Source: Ignelater luminosus (Eukaryota; Arthropoda; Insecta; Coleoptera; Elateridae). From it: 64,000 bases of DNA. The position numbers and the translations under genes are program-made. This document shows, piece by piece, positions 47,231 to 60,581 of this stretch (its first letter is position 1; each line of letters begins with the position of its first letter). The stretch is from positions 65,379 through 129,378 of the forward strand of contig VTPC01008113.1 in assembly GCA_011009095.1 (NCBI GenBank), given 5' to 3'. The notes below the pieces were generated by a model. That model was not told the origin of the DNA and made no database searches. It saw only the letters and a program-made list of their open reading frames with translations.

Positions 47231-48640
47231 ACGGAGAATGTTTTAAACTTTTTTTATAATTATTCTAGTATATTTACTATTGCGTTTTATTTCCTCTTCT
47301 TTTTTTACAGCGTCTCTCAATAATAGATGTCTGTGGAAAAGAAAATAAGAAAGTGAAAGAGAAAAGCGTTTGTAATAATAATAACAATAATATGGCACCA
47401 AGCTAATTTACTTTTACTAATAAAATGTTATTTTTAAAAGAATTATTTAAATAAATATCACGTACCTAGTAATTTTATATTATGTAGGTACATACCAACT
47501 GTATTACGGTTTAATTAGATCCTGAACGCCTAGAGTCTTTTAAGCTTTGCGTTTTCATTTTCCGGTTGCACCGTTTGTTTGGTAGATATTAAATGTTAAT
47601 CTAATATTGAAATAATGTAGTATTATAACTGCTGTAGAACTTGAAAAGTTTGCCCAGCTAATTCAATTCGCTTATTTTGTTTACCAACATAATATAGAAT
47701 TCCAATTGCTACCTTATTATTTGACAGCATTCTATTTAATCGATTAGTTTTTTTATACTACTGAAAATATCAAATGAAACGCTTGCTATCAAATTATACT
47801 TTCTTCCAGAATTCTTTGCATGCGAGATGCACAACTGCATCGAGTTCTAATTAACCAACCTTAAAATGAACTTCTGATTTCCCCAAAACCTTGTGAACAT
47901 CTTTCAATTGTCGTTGGAGTGCGGGTTAGAGTCTCTTCTCATCTATATATTTTCTCCTCCAAATCCTTAAGGTTCAGGTTCTTTCCCGTTTACACAAACT
48001 GGTTGAGTTAGTTCCCGTGGCCTCCGATTCCGTGGAGAAAACGACCATCTTGCATATCAAGAGTTTTGTTGAATCAGAACTATTAAACCCGTCCAGGCTC
48101 ATTCACACAAGAATTGCCAAATTGTTGTACGACATGGTAAGAGTCACTTCCCAAAGAGGATACCAAAGCCGAAATCTCTTCAGGCACAAGAAGAATCAGG
48201 ATTTGGTTCCTGTCAGGGGTCTTTTCCCTTCCCCTTATTTCTCGTTTTCCTCTCTTCTTCCTTATCGCCCCTTATCTTCCTTATTTTATTTTTCTTTTTT
48301 AGGTTTTGATAGATTGGGTGTTTGCGAACATGACAGAACGGTAACAAATTAGATTGCAACACAACTCCTCTGCGACTTTTCCTATAAGTCAGTAGATGTG
48401 CAAAAACCATAGTTTTGTTAAGGTTGTATCATGGGTCTAGACAAACAAGAAGTTCAAAGTCATACAACTGCTAGGACACTAGACCAGAGACCAAGCGGCC
48501 ATTAGAATCACGCTCTCCACCAACCACTAAGATTGTCAAACTGGACTGGTGTAGAAATAAGCAGCTGCTTCTTATCATGAGATGTGACACAATAGTACAC
48601 CGCAGTTGCTGAAGCAATTTCGTTATTGTAACGCACCACC
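47231..48640. other. Region upstream of the heat-shock-type promoter
   Basis: An open plus-strand frame runs from about 47930 to 48352 and includes LVPVASDSVEKTTILHIKSF and LLNPSRLIHTRIAKLLYDM. The reverse strand is also partly open. I do not recognise either reading. The composition here is less AT-rich than elsewhere and may represent an old element or pseudogene. From 48360 to 48640 there is no coding signal. Confidence 0.3.
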
Positions 48641-48990
48641 CCTAGAATATTCTAGAACAGTCTCGAACAAGCTGGTCGAATGTGCCGGAGAAATCTCGAA
48701 CTATCGAGAACTTCCACCGTCGAATGTTCCAGAAGGAACGCGAACTTTCTGGGCTCATCAAGAACCACGCGGAAACGAATATAAGGCGGCGTTGATCGAG
48801 CAGAAGGCAGTTCTACAGTCAATCAGCTAGTAGTTACGAACGAAATAAATGTTAATTAGTGATAAATAAATTCTTCTGTGCATAATTAAATAAATAAATA
48901 CTGGAAATAAATTGTAATAAACTAAGTAAAAATAAGTATTAAATATAAATAAACGTTTTATATAAAAAGAACATTACATTATTAATGTGA
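48641..48990 (+). promoter_or_regulatory. Heat-shock-type promoter (HSE array, TATA, A-rich leader) without a gene
   Basis: Clustered NGAAN/NTTCN pentamers form heat-shock elements. At 48644-48668 the phased run is AGAAT-ATTCT-AGAAC-(one degenerate unit)-CGAAC. At 48721-48750 it is CGAAT-GTTCC-AGAAG-(off)-CGAAC-TTTCT. More GAA units lie at 48698, 48708 and 48736. A TATAAG box starts at 48780, 30 bp below the proximal HSE, followed by GGCGGCG. A CAGTT initiator-like site has its A at 48809, 29 nt below the box. The following ~150 bp is strongly A-rich, as in insect Hsp70 leaders. Layout and spacing are those of an Hsp70-class promoter. No Hsp70 coding frame follows; the next sequence is AT-rich and closed in all frames. 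It may be a truncated Hsp70 duplicate or the promoter of a heat-inducible non-coding RNA. Confidence 0.7.
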
Positions 48991-51900
48991 GAAGAGAAGT
49001 TGTATTGCCAATTTAAATTTGTCCAATTGTGAAGTTACACTTGGCACTTTACTGACATTTTTCAGAAATGGAATGTTAGGGGGAAATCAAGTTATCATGG
49101 CAATGCAGGAGTTTTTTGTAGAGAAAAATCAAATTGCAAATAAGTGCTATAGACAGGGTTAGAAGTTAATAATACATAAAATGATATATTTGATGACCTC
49201 TTAAAAAAGCATTTAGCATGAAGACGAAAAGTCACAGACAGTTTATTAAACTTTCGAAATAAGAATTCATCGGGAAGCATAATGGTGTTTCATTTACTCG
49301 TTTACGCAAATATGTTTTTTAACCTGAATAAGACTTTTTGACTAATTCTCTAATCTATCCCATCGTGACTTTCCAAGATTTTTGTAGGGTATTCTCCATC
49401 TTGGTCTTCCACGCAATGGCAAAAAGTCTCTTCCATTTCTATGTTCAATGCTCTATTCTATAACGTATCAGTGAGTTCTAATTTATGATGTAAAGACCGT
49501 CATGGGTTTACTTAAAAAGCGCGTATGTTGTGTTCCTCTCTAAATGATTTCTGATAAATTTAACCTTGAATTGAAAGCAGCATCATTTCAACTATTTGTG
49601 CGCCTCAAAGGTGCGTAAGTGTTCAAAGGAAAACATAATGCCTAGGGGCGACCAAAAGCCCAACGCTGACCCTAATTATCGTTCCTACAAAGGAAATGTT
49701 TCTGCTTTACCTAATCTTGTTAACGTGAAGTCTAACAAATCCGTCATGTGCATATTTTGCAAATCTCCTTATGCAAGCAAAATTTGATTCAAAACGAGAA
49801 TGATGAACATTAGTGAAAGCAAAACATTTTGAAGATTAATGGAACAGGTCGTGGTAGTAACTAATGTAGAGCACTGCTAAATTATATGTAAAGATTAACA
49901 TTTACCATTAATGTGTTGTAATACTTCTAAATTTCAGATTCAACAAAGACAAGCAGAAATCCAGTTGTTGAAATTACTTTGTCTAATATTTACTCCGAGA
50001 AGATCTTACAGACTGCTTTAATCGTAAAAATAAGACGGGAAGAACAGGAAACGGATTTTGCAAGATACAGTGTAACTCATGAATAAAAACTTGTTAGGGA
50101 AGAAACTTTAATTCAAAATACAAAGTCAGATAAATATGCTTGTAATTTTGAAGCTCTTGGCCAAGAAAATATTTACTCTCAGGTATCTGTTACTATTTAT
50201 CTTGATTCATAGTTAGATCAATTAGAGATTCTTGTACTTTACACACGTAAAAAGTCAAGTCACGTTGTAGTCCAAGGACTTAAATTTGCTTCTTGATTAA
50301 TATTGGATTTTAAAAGGATGAAGAACGATTCAACAAAGTTTTGTTAAATATATTGTTTTTGAAACTGATGCCCCGATGTTTTTTGTTGAACATCGTGGAC
50401 GAGGTGTTGTAAAAGAGTCGATTTTGTTGTATCTCTATTTTTAAAAAACCAAAAAAGAAGATTTGTTGCGAAACATGATAGACTTGGCACAAATAATGAT
50501 TTTTGGAGAAGGTAATACTTCTGACTGTATTGATCAGAAATTTAACTCACCAACAGCTGTAGCAGTGTTTAATACTTTTCTATATTCATATGAAGATTTG
50601 ATATTCGGAGAATCGTAATTAGCATAAAAGAAGTTGGAGTGCCAGATTTTGTGAAAATGACCGGGCAACTTTCATTAAACGTATTAAATATTTCCAGAAT
50701 GATCTTTTCCGAAAATTTAGAAAGGCACTAGAGGGAAAAATCGTTCTCCATCGCCTGGAAGAATTGTTCTTGTGGAAAAACAGAAAAACTGATTGACCTC
50801 TAGCAAACCAAGACGAGATGGAACGGTTAAATTGATAAAATCGAAGACTGCTAGGCTACTAGGTTACTACGGTTCTAAATAGAATAGAAGAAAAAAGACT
50901 AGATGATAGACATTGTATGGAATGAACCATATAAGCTGTAGGGCAATTCCTAAAAAAAGATTGAAGTCTTCCAACCGGGGATATTGGTAAAAAATAAATT
51001 CCATTTCATTGAAGGTTATAGAAATACTATAGAAATCAATAGAAAATAAAATTAAGTGACAAATGATTGGAAACAAAAGTGAAATAAAGTTTGATAATTT
51101 TTATAATTAAATTAAATCTTTTTGTATGTAGTACAGTCAAATTAATTATTGTCAAGAAGAGTATCTAAAATAAATATTTCCTCGGTAATATGGTACCGTT
51201 TGGTTTAATAGTGCGGAAATTTTATTAAAAGAAGAAAATGGTAAATGACATCTGATGGAATTTGAAATTACAGTTGCACAGTAAAATAATAAAAAAAGAC
51301 TCTTTTACTTAAATTCGTTTGTATTTTAGGGGCGGTAATTACTGCTTTGGATTAAAAGTTTGTTTTAGAAGAAATCAAGAAAAAACGAAAATGACTCGAA
51401 AGGTTTCTCACCATAACGCATCTGATTATTAGAACAGTAATAATAAATTATTAATGGGCGGTTGATTGCTTCTGTCTCCAGCATTACTAGGTGAAATTCT
51501 TTACAACGAAAGTAAAAAGCATAAGGTATCTACTTGTTAACATAAAGTGGGAGAAATTGTACTAAGAAGAAGGGAGGATAACAGTCACTTTCTTTGGATG
51601 CTCTTGAAACAAATTTAGGTCATTACTGACTTTCTGTTAACACTAACTTCTTGTGCGTGGCATCCTAGTGTTTGTTATTTGATGACATAGTTCAAAATGC
51701 GCTTTAGGATACGATGGCTAGGTATGTCTTTTTTTAAATATTTTTTAAATTTTATTTTTAATAAAAAATTATCAGTTTATAAAACAAAAGTGTATTGGAG
51801 AGAGAAAAATTGTTTTCAATGGAAGTGTAATTTCAATGATACAATAGAAGTTAAGAAGTTTAAGATCAAGTTCAACGTACGTAAATGCTATCAAGTTGTG

Positions 51901-53690
51901 ATCAATCGGAAATAAAAAAAAAACCATAAGAACAAGTTTAAAAAATGTGTAATGAAAGCGCAATTTGTTTAAATATATGAAAGTTAATACAATAGCAAAG
52001 TAATAAATTATCCAATTAAAAAATTAATTGGTTTTGAAGGGTATTTAGAGCTTCCTTTTTATGGGGATTTCTAGGAGGCAATTAAAATGTTATTGATTGG
52101 GGAATAAAATTGTAATATTGGCTACTGTTAAATTTTAAATTATGAAATTGTTGATAAATAAAAGACAGTGTATAGGTAGTTGAAGTAGAAAAATTTGATT
52201 TAATCGGAATTTATGTAAGTGTGCAGGAGTACAAAATGTGTGATTTTTCATGTTTAACTTATGTTTATGATCATTAACAATTTTGTTAGGTAATGTTAAA
52301 ACGAAGGTTTAGTAAACTATAAATTAATCTAATGATTGCGTGACTCAATTGTTTATATTTCATAATATCTTCAAGATGACAAAATTTTTAAAAAGTAAAT
52401 CTTGGAAGGGTAAAAATAATAGCATACGAGGGAAATTTAAAAAAACTGCAAACATCAATAATTTAATTTATGCTAAACGAATCTTTAAATATTGCAATTT
52501 ATTTAAATCTTGATAATTAAAAAATTATAATAAATATTCGCATTGTATTATTTTATCTTTTGTTAGCAGTCTCACATTTTTATTCGAATTTTGTAATGAT
52601 GTGGAATTTGTTTTAAATGTGAATTTTTATTTTGTGTGAAATTGTTTTTTAACTGTCTTAATAATAAAACAGTTAATAATCATGTTAAAAGACTAACTTG
52701 TGAATGAAGCTGATTTAAACGCTCATAATATAAAAATAAAACTTAATAACATGTCTATGAGTGGATATTATAATTAGACCATTCACATTAATCATATCCT
52801 GAAATATCAATGGTTGGTATGTCTAGGACACCCTGTATAGGTACATGAAAAGACACACAAAATGTTAATTTTCTATAACTAAGAAGAATATGCATTATCA
52901 TTTATCACACGTACTGCTTTCAATCCTATTGTGTTGTTATATCTAGATATAAATGATTAAAAGTATCACTTTATGAAAATGTATGTCAGCAATATAACTA
53001 TGATTTAGTGACTACTTAGAAAATATTTGCTTTACAAGTTACTAATTTTCCGATTTATAGCATTATTAAAAAATTTGAAAGTAGAATAAGACTTTAATTA
53101 CAATCAGGTCAATTATAATAACAGAATAAAATTTTTATATTTTTATAACACATATTCTCATTCAATATAACAAACTTAAAGAAGCAATTATTTATTCCTT
53201 GAATTTAATATAAAGAAAAACACATATTTACTATGTTACATAAGTATAATGTGAAATTTTGCTAAGTACAAGGTGGTTCCGATTTATTAGCTGTAAACTA
53301 CTTACTATAAAGCTGTAATTTTATACACCCACATCCTAATAAAAAATAGATTTCATGTCAGAAATTTAAAATTTCTAACCTTAAGAATTATAGTTTAATG
53401 AAATAAAATCTTTCCATACAAATATTTACAATAATTTGCACATAACTATGTGTGCCATCCCGGTATGCATCTAAAACACTGACTGGAATTTCCCAGTATC
53501 TCATTAGCATAGTGAAAAAGAAATATCTATGGGTTAATTATCCTCAACACAATTCAACACTTATATAAACCGTTTAAAACTTTTTTAAATAAAAAAAATT
53601 GTTTTTGTTTAAATTAATGCACACAAAACACATTAAAAATGGTCTGATCTAAAGCAGAGCAAGATTTAAAGATGTAAAAAGATAAATCAT
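48991..53690. other. Intergenic stretch, decayed coding-like piece at 49570-50860
   Basis: 49596-49784 encodes a basic segment ending SVMCIFCKSPYASK, which could be a damaged zinc-knuckle-like CxxC. Further broken pieces (for example GRGVVKESILLYLYF and CIDQKFNSPTAVAVFNTFLY) follow to about 50610. The family is not identified. ACACCCTGTATA at 52829 and CAAGGTGGTTCC at 53270 are short-repeat termini. The rest is very AT-rich. Confidence 0.3.
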
Positions 53691-54010
53691 GCAAATCAGT
53701 TCCGGTAAAACCGGAAATTCAAATGTTATCAAACTTTATCTTTCCATTTCGATTAATGCAGACATTCAGCGTTAATTTTGTCAAGCGCTTATAGTTAGTA
53801 TAAAACTGTATAAATGCAATCTTTAAAGAATTCGGATACATTGCAATCCGTTTCACGTTTTGTGAAAGTATCATAAAGATATTAGAAATAAATGCAAAAT
53901 GTTACAATTATGAATGATTTTGAAGTCAAGTTCCGGTGAAACCAAAAATCCCAATATGTCATCATAAACTTAACTTGGAACAGCAATTAATCAGATTTAA
54001 TCTTTCCATT
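53691..54010. repeat. Diverged direct repeat with CCGGT palindrome
   Basis: AGTTCCGGTAAAACCGGAAAT (53698 onward) recurs about 230 bp later as AGTTCCGGTGAAACCAAAAAT (53929 onward). Both are followed by a run containing TCTTTCCATT. The first copy keeps the small CCGGT...ACCGG hairpin. Related sequences are near 21143 and 58864. Confidence 0.5.
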
Positions 54011-54699
54011 CCAAAAATTACTGTGATGATCATATTCCCATTTTGTTTAATTTATTATATTGTTTTCTTCCGTGTTTATCTTTCTATTAACACGGTTACT
54101 CTTCTTCATAAAAATAAAATTCTTTAAGATTTGCCTTTTCTAAGAAATTCTAAATTATTATACTAATTTTCTTACCTTTCTAAGATCTTTTGAACTTTAA
54201 AAATAAGTTTGAGCAGAATATAATTAAATCAATAAAATGCAGCCACCGTAACTCAATTATTGGAAGCCACCAAAGACAATTAGAGAACTATACGGATGAT
54301 ATCCCTATATGAACAAATGAACAAATAATAATTAAAAGGTAGGAGCAAGAAATTAAGTTTAAGTTAAAAAAATAGTTTGCACCGTCCTAGATTCACAGTC
54401 AATTGGTGGTCTTAGTTCTGAGTCTTGCAATAAAAATGCTTCTTTGTTCGTTTATACACACAGTGCAAAAAGCTTTTATTAGAAGTAATTAAACTATCAA
54501 CAATGGAAATAATAGCGCGTTGAAATAGAGCTGGTTAGAATTTCATATTTGAAAATGATAAATCCTGCTAGAGTTGACAACTAGAAAGAATCAAAAACCC
54601 AAATGTCTTTGGTAAATTTCTAACTTTCAAGCACGTTTGATGTTGATCAAAGTAGAATATTACAGGATAACATAATGTGGTAAGCAAATTTCAAAATCA

Positions 54700-55640
54700 A
54701 GAAGTTGGCTCTTAGACCAGTTTGGTCCCAAAGTCTTTAGATTTCTAGTCTTCTGACGGTTTTGAAAGCACTTCCATCATACATGGTAGAGTTAGAGACT
54801 ATGGTAAGGCCATACTGGATATTGTCTTGGAGAGAACAGAACTTCTTTTTGAAGTACCTTAGCTCCGGACATAAGGCAAACAATAAATTTAAATGAGCCA
54901 AACTTTATATCAAAAATCTGATACCTAAGTTTTCTAAAACCAGACGAATTTGTCTGGTGTTCTTGGTCACAGACTGTCAGATTTTTAAATAAATGACTGA
55001 TCTGATGATGATTTAAAAGAGAAGATTTTTCTTTATTTACCATTAGTGTGTTTTTTTTTTGATATTCGGTAGGAGACTCTGGTAATGTCAAAACAATTCC
55101 TGTGAAACCACTTAGATGAAAAACGATGAGAAGAGTATAATTTAGATTTTACTACTTTTTTAGTTTTGGTTTCGATATAATTTAATCAATATGTCCATTG
55201 AGTGTTAAAATCAGGTTGTGTGCTGTATGTTTGTATGGTGCTTGTATATAGGTTCTGGAACATCTCTTACTAGCTTCCAGTAGTAGTCTGCTAAGTATCA
55301 AATTTTCCTTGACATCCTTTTCCGTGGTAAAAGTATCTTGGTGATATTGCTAACTGTACTGCAGCATCTCAAGCCTAAAATTTTGTTAAAGTTGCTATCT
55401 TGAAACAAACTCCATATTTGTGCTGTGATTTTAGCTTTTTTTTTTTGGAAATTCTTCTCTGAAATAGTTGAATGCTGCTCAGTATTTATCCATAGCCTTT
55501 TCCGTCAAGCCTAGTTTTATATGTAATGGGGGCAGAGCAATTTTGGTGAAGTCCACTTTTGTGGATACAATAAGCAGATCTCACTCTACTGCTTCACTCG
55601 AAAAGACTACAACAGTATTTTATACAACCCAACCACATAC
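54700..55640 (-). pseudogene. Decayed copy of a high-copy arthropod protein family
   Basis: On the minus strand, 55400-55570 reads approximately SPKLLCPHYI, then KRLWINTEQHSTISEKNFQK and AQIWSLFQDSNF. This loosely parallels the VLLPPLHIKLGL...F-K-FP-LSEAKIKEG-FVGPQI--LL-D--F segment of a repetitive protein family seen in many insect genomes, probably mobile in origin. Stops are frequent. The 99-codon frame at 54792-55091 on the same strand is not assigned and may or may not belong to it. Identity is tentative. Confidence 0.35.
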
Positions 55641-58600
55641 CAAAAAACAAAGCGATAATTTTTAAGTCGCCACAAAGTTACCACACATGATCTTTATTTT
55701 TTATTTCGTTCCATTATGGAACAACACTGCTCATAGACGTAGCTAGAGCTGCATTAACTATGAATGCTAGAGCTTAATTCACAGTCAATGCAACCATTAA
55801 ATGGTATTTGAGTTTGAATAATAATCCCGAAAGATATATAAGAATTTATTTATTGTTTCTATCTTCACTAAGAACCAAGGACTCCAACGGTAACTAAACC
55901 CGTGTATATAGTTCAAGATTAATTTAAACTAAAAAGTGCTCTTTTATATCCATCTAATTATAATATATATATATACTTAGTATATTGCAATATGCTTTTT
56001 TGTTGTTAATTCAAAGAATGACAAATTCGAAACTGTCTAAAAGTACAGTAGGCCCTCCCTTATTTGTCTTCTTTTGTAAACATTATAATCCACCATTAAT
56101 ATTATGAGTGACTTTAAAAGATAGGAATGATTCGAATTTATATTTTGCACGTGTAAAGTTTGCATTATTAGTTAATTTATTTACACACCTAACACTCTGA
56201 AATTCTTTATTGCTATTTTCTATTGCTAAAAGAAAAGTGTGTTTTTGCGAAATTTTTCCTGTTTTGTATATTTGCGAAATCAATAGAATCTCTGTAATCA
56301 TTTATATAAGTTTTATGTTAAGTAAGTTTGTTAAATAATAAACACGCAATGTTAATGAATAAAGAAAAAAATAATTTACAAAATTATAATCATATAATAA
56401 TTACTAATTTGAAAAATAATAATTAACATACTTAAATTGGCAAATGTCAAAAGAAATATTATTTTAATCCATCTAACTACTACAGTTTAATAAAAAGTTT
56501 CAAATTTCTGAATTTTTTGCGGATTTCACACTTGAGACTTTTTCTATATAAACAAATCAAATTTAAGTTGAACGGAAACTGCCGTAAATTTGTGATCTTC
56601 TTTGTTTTGATTTTTATTTATTTCCTTTTATATAGCATTTTTTGTTGACCTAATTGAACTGGAGTAAAAAAGTATTTAATTTTGATATCAAAAATATACT
56701 TTGTATGTGAGAATAAATAAATAACAAATAAAATATCCATTTCTATAATACATAAAAACAAACGTGAAGACAAATTCAATAAAAAAATGTAATATTATTT
56801 CTGCCTTGTCATGCTTTTGTTTCAAAAAAGGATATATCTTATCCACTGTCATGCGATGCGAAAATTGTCAGTTAATTTAGTTTTGAGTAATTACGTTGCG
56901 ATTTCTATTCGCCTGTAACTTTAGCAAATAAGATTGTTTTTAAAATTAGATAATTTAGTGAGATATTATCTGGTAGTAGTTTTAATAGTAATTTTTCTTT
57001 GTATAGTTTCTAATTAAGTATTGCAAATTACGTCCTTAAATAAATATTATATTTCTTCCGGTAGTTGACACCTAGAGAAAGTCTTTGACATGTATTTTTT
57101 AATAATGACTTAATCATTGCAATTTCTCAATGCATTAAATTTCTACACTCTAATATAGATTATAATTTCAAGCATTTTGAGTATTTTTACATATTGATAG
57201 AAACTTAAATTATAATAATTAACAAGATTTTTGTGATATAAAAAGTAAAAAAAAATTTGAATTGATCAAAATTTAATTATTCGATACCCAATAAAAATAA
57301 TTACATGGAAAACTTAAAGATAAATAGTCTGAAACCTTTACGACTGTACAGGATGATTCAAATTGGGTGGGTGTCACAGTAAATTTCACTTAGCAAAAAA
57401 AAAATTCGTGAGATACAGGTCAGACAGATTTTTTCAAAAATTTGAGAAGTTATATAGTCAATTTTTTTATAGCTCATACCATTTTTTCAACAAAGCAATG
57501 TTTCTGTTTTCAAAGTGAAAGTCATGAAATAATTAAAATGTCTCAAGAAATATTGTGAAAAGCAGACTATTTTTTGTGGCATTGCTTCAATTTTAGAAAT
57601 AAAATAGTAATGTACAATGCAAACACTGTAAACGTGCACGAAAGAAGGAATTATTGAATTGGAAGCTTTCCGCGTTTGATGAGATCAGTCTTAAGCTGCT
57701 AAGATGATTTGAATACATTGGTCAACATTTGCAAACACCAATGGAAACAAAATCAAAGCCTTATAACGTATTACAAAACTCTGTAATCAAAAATATTGCG
57801 CTGAGGTTTTGCCTAAGGTTTGTGAAGAAAAGACCAACTCTGCAAAGAACTGTTAAAGTGATTTGCTTTCAATGAAAAGAAGACCTTTTATTTCAACACT
57901 GCTTTAAGCAATATAGAACACATTTATGCAGCGATGTATTGATAAGGATGGTATGTTGAATGGGAAAATGTATATACGTAATCTTCAGACTTTAGACAGA
58001 CGTTCTTAGAAATGAAAAAAGTGTTTGTTTTAGATTTCTTAAAAGCTATGAGGCATTACAGTCATGTAAATTTTAAGCAAAGCGGGAATAATAAAATTTA
58101 CAAACTAAAATGACAAACGCTGATATACACCAACCTAATTATTTATATTATATTTCTACTTGTTCAATATATGTTTACAAAATGTCGTTTATAGATTTGA
58201 TAAATAAGCTTTTTGACTAAAAACTAAAAATCGATTAAAATCTTTGGAATTACCTGTCTCACTTTGATTCCAAAAATGCAAAACAAAAACACGCCGGAGA
58301 CTTTTAATATGCTTGATTTTATTTGAGTAATAATTTTGTATCTAAGATGATGTTCCAAATATTGCAAACAAGCAGTTAAACCAGCAGTTCCATTCACATT
58401 TATTCAATTCAAACAGACATGATTGCTTTCAACATTATCAACTCTAATTAATTATTAATTTTAACAATTTTTTATCTCTATTTGGATAGTTTCAAATTAA
58501 ACATTATAAATAGTAGTTGGTAATAATTAAATATTGCATTCTTTCCACTAGTTAAATTAAAACTAATTTAAATATTTTAAATAATGAATAATTAATTTAT

Positions 58601-60581
58601 GTTCCACAATTTTTCTAAATAATTAAGTAATCATAATCCATTAACTCGATTCTCATAACGAAAAAAAATTTAATAGCAGATATAAACCAAATTAAAATTT
58701 AACAAACTAATTTAGTTTTTTAATTTTTAAAAGTAAACTTAAAATTAAATAAAATTTAAAACGAGTTTGATAAATTCTTTTGATATCTAAAGTAGCACAC
58801 TATGGGGATACCACTATTTTAAATGAAAGTGAAATTTAAGAAAGATAATTGTGTATGTTAAGACAGTTCCGGTGTAGTAGTCGGAAATTCCAAAGGATTA
58901 CGATCAGAGGACAAGCGACTTCTTCACTAAGGTCCGGCCAGTGTCGATAAAAAACAAAAATGTAGAAAGGAATGTTTGTGATGATGCTAAACCTAATCTG
59001 AGCTGAACTCGTATTCGCAGACAAATGAACAATACTAGTCATTTTTTATTTTTTTGCTTTTTATTACTATTCTTAACATTATTAATTTAATTCTGTTGAA
59101 TGACTTCAGTGAAAAGAAATTAAATAAATAAATAACACAAAACGATTTTCCGTTCTCTGTCAAAACAAAATTAAATTGGACTTATCTATATTTGATTATT
59201 TCTGTTCGAAACAATTTGTTAATCTTATAGACTGTCAATAGGTAGAAACAGTTGTTAGCATAGAAAGTAAAAGAGGAGATATCGAAGTAAAATATAAATT
59301 AATTAATAGGCGATAAAATTAATTAAATCAAGTAGTATCATTAAGTACAAGGAAGTCATTTTTATCAAGGTAGTAAAATTTACACAAATTGTATTCGTTG
59401 TCAAGGAATTTTAGTATTTGTATTTGGATTTAAACCTTTTCTGGTGGCTCTGCCTCGAATCAATAGGGGTCTGCCTAGGTCGACAAGTTGGTGTCACTTG
59501 ATACAAATTTCCCAGTATGTTATGAAGTTTTAGAAACAAGATGGGATTACTCATATAAACAGCAGTTACTAATTTGAATTTATTATTTCTTCAAAACTCC
59601 ACTAAATGCATAGCAAGATCACCTTCTGAAATGGCTGACATTAAAATCAATTATTTCTTGTCACAGATGATGGCTGTTTTGGTGAAGCGTTTGTTTTGAT
59701 ACTGTCAAGTACCCTACAGGGGCTAGAAACCTAAAAACTGAGAAGAATCTAGGAGGGCGAAAATTCAAAATCCTAACTTTTTGCCAGGCCAAGAAAATAA
59801 ATAATTCAATGTTATGTCATCATACAGAAGCCGAAATATTCTCAGATTCTAGAACCAAATTGGGCTAGTTTAACCCTGGCTAAAATTGGTATGAATAACC
59901 ACACATATTGTGTACTTGCAAATCTAGCTCAAACCGCAGATATGATTCTATCAGTAAATATCACCTCAAACGTGGCCAGTTTGAATATCGATTGTAGGTC
60001 TTTAAATGGGACTTTAGACATCGTTCAGTCTTTGATAAACCTTTTTTTCGGCATATGAATTAGTCTCAAATGATGCCCACTAGAATCTATCAACTCAATA
60101 CAACTTCGAAACCTTCTAATTGGAAAAGATATACAATATTATAATCCATACCCTTTTTTTACCAAAGAAAGTTTTTCTGATTACTTGTCAAAGTCTCTAA
60201 ATGTCATCAAAAGGTAAGGCGATAAGCGTTTTTGCCATGCAACTGAAAAAGTCTTGTTTTGTACAATCTGACAGTAATAGTTATGAATCCAAGAAATTTT
60301 TCTATAGATTCGCCACAGTGAATTTTATTTCAAACTGACCAGCTGTTTTAAAATCTTTTTAGCAGCGCTAAATTCTACTGCAAAACAAGAAAAGGAATTG
60401 AAAATATTGTAAAAGCCGTTAGACTTCTTCTACCTTCATTTCTACTTTCTCTTTGCTTTTCTTTTCTAACCAAAAATGATATCAACTTCTTGCCTGTTAG
60501 TTTTATAAAGTGTTTGTGCGTTAAAGTGTTGCCAACGAAAAAAAAGACAGTGTGATAGCTGATAGTTTAGGATTATTAAAA
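55641..60581. other. AT-rich intergenic stretch
   Basis: TACAGGATGATTCAAATTGG at 57347 is a short-repeat terminus. TTCCGGTGTAGTAGTCGGAA at 58864 is a diverged copy of the CCGGT palindrome. Coding-like but unassigned composition occurs at 57480-58060 and 59400-60400. No gene supported. Confidence 0.35.

Noticed and set aside
46962..47246. 94-codon frame resembling a multi-pass membrane protein
   Set aside because: It is a CT-rich low-complexity tract; Phe/Leu richness comes from base composition.
48606..48830. 74-codon open frame across the HSE array
   Set aside because: It overlies promoter elements and the TATA box; the phased GAA/TTC pattern explains its composition.
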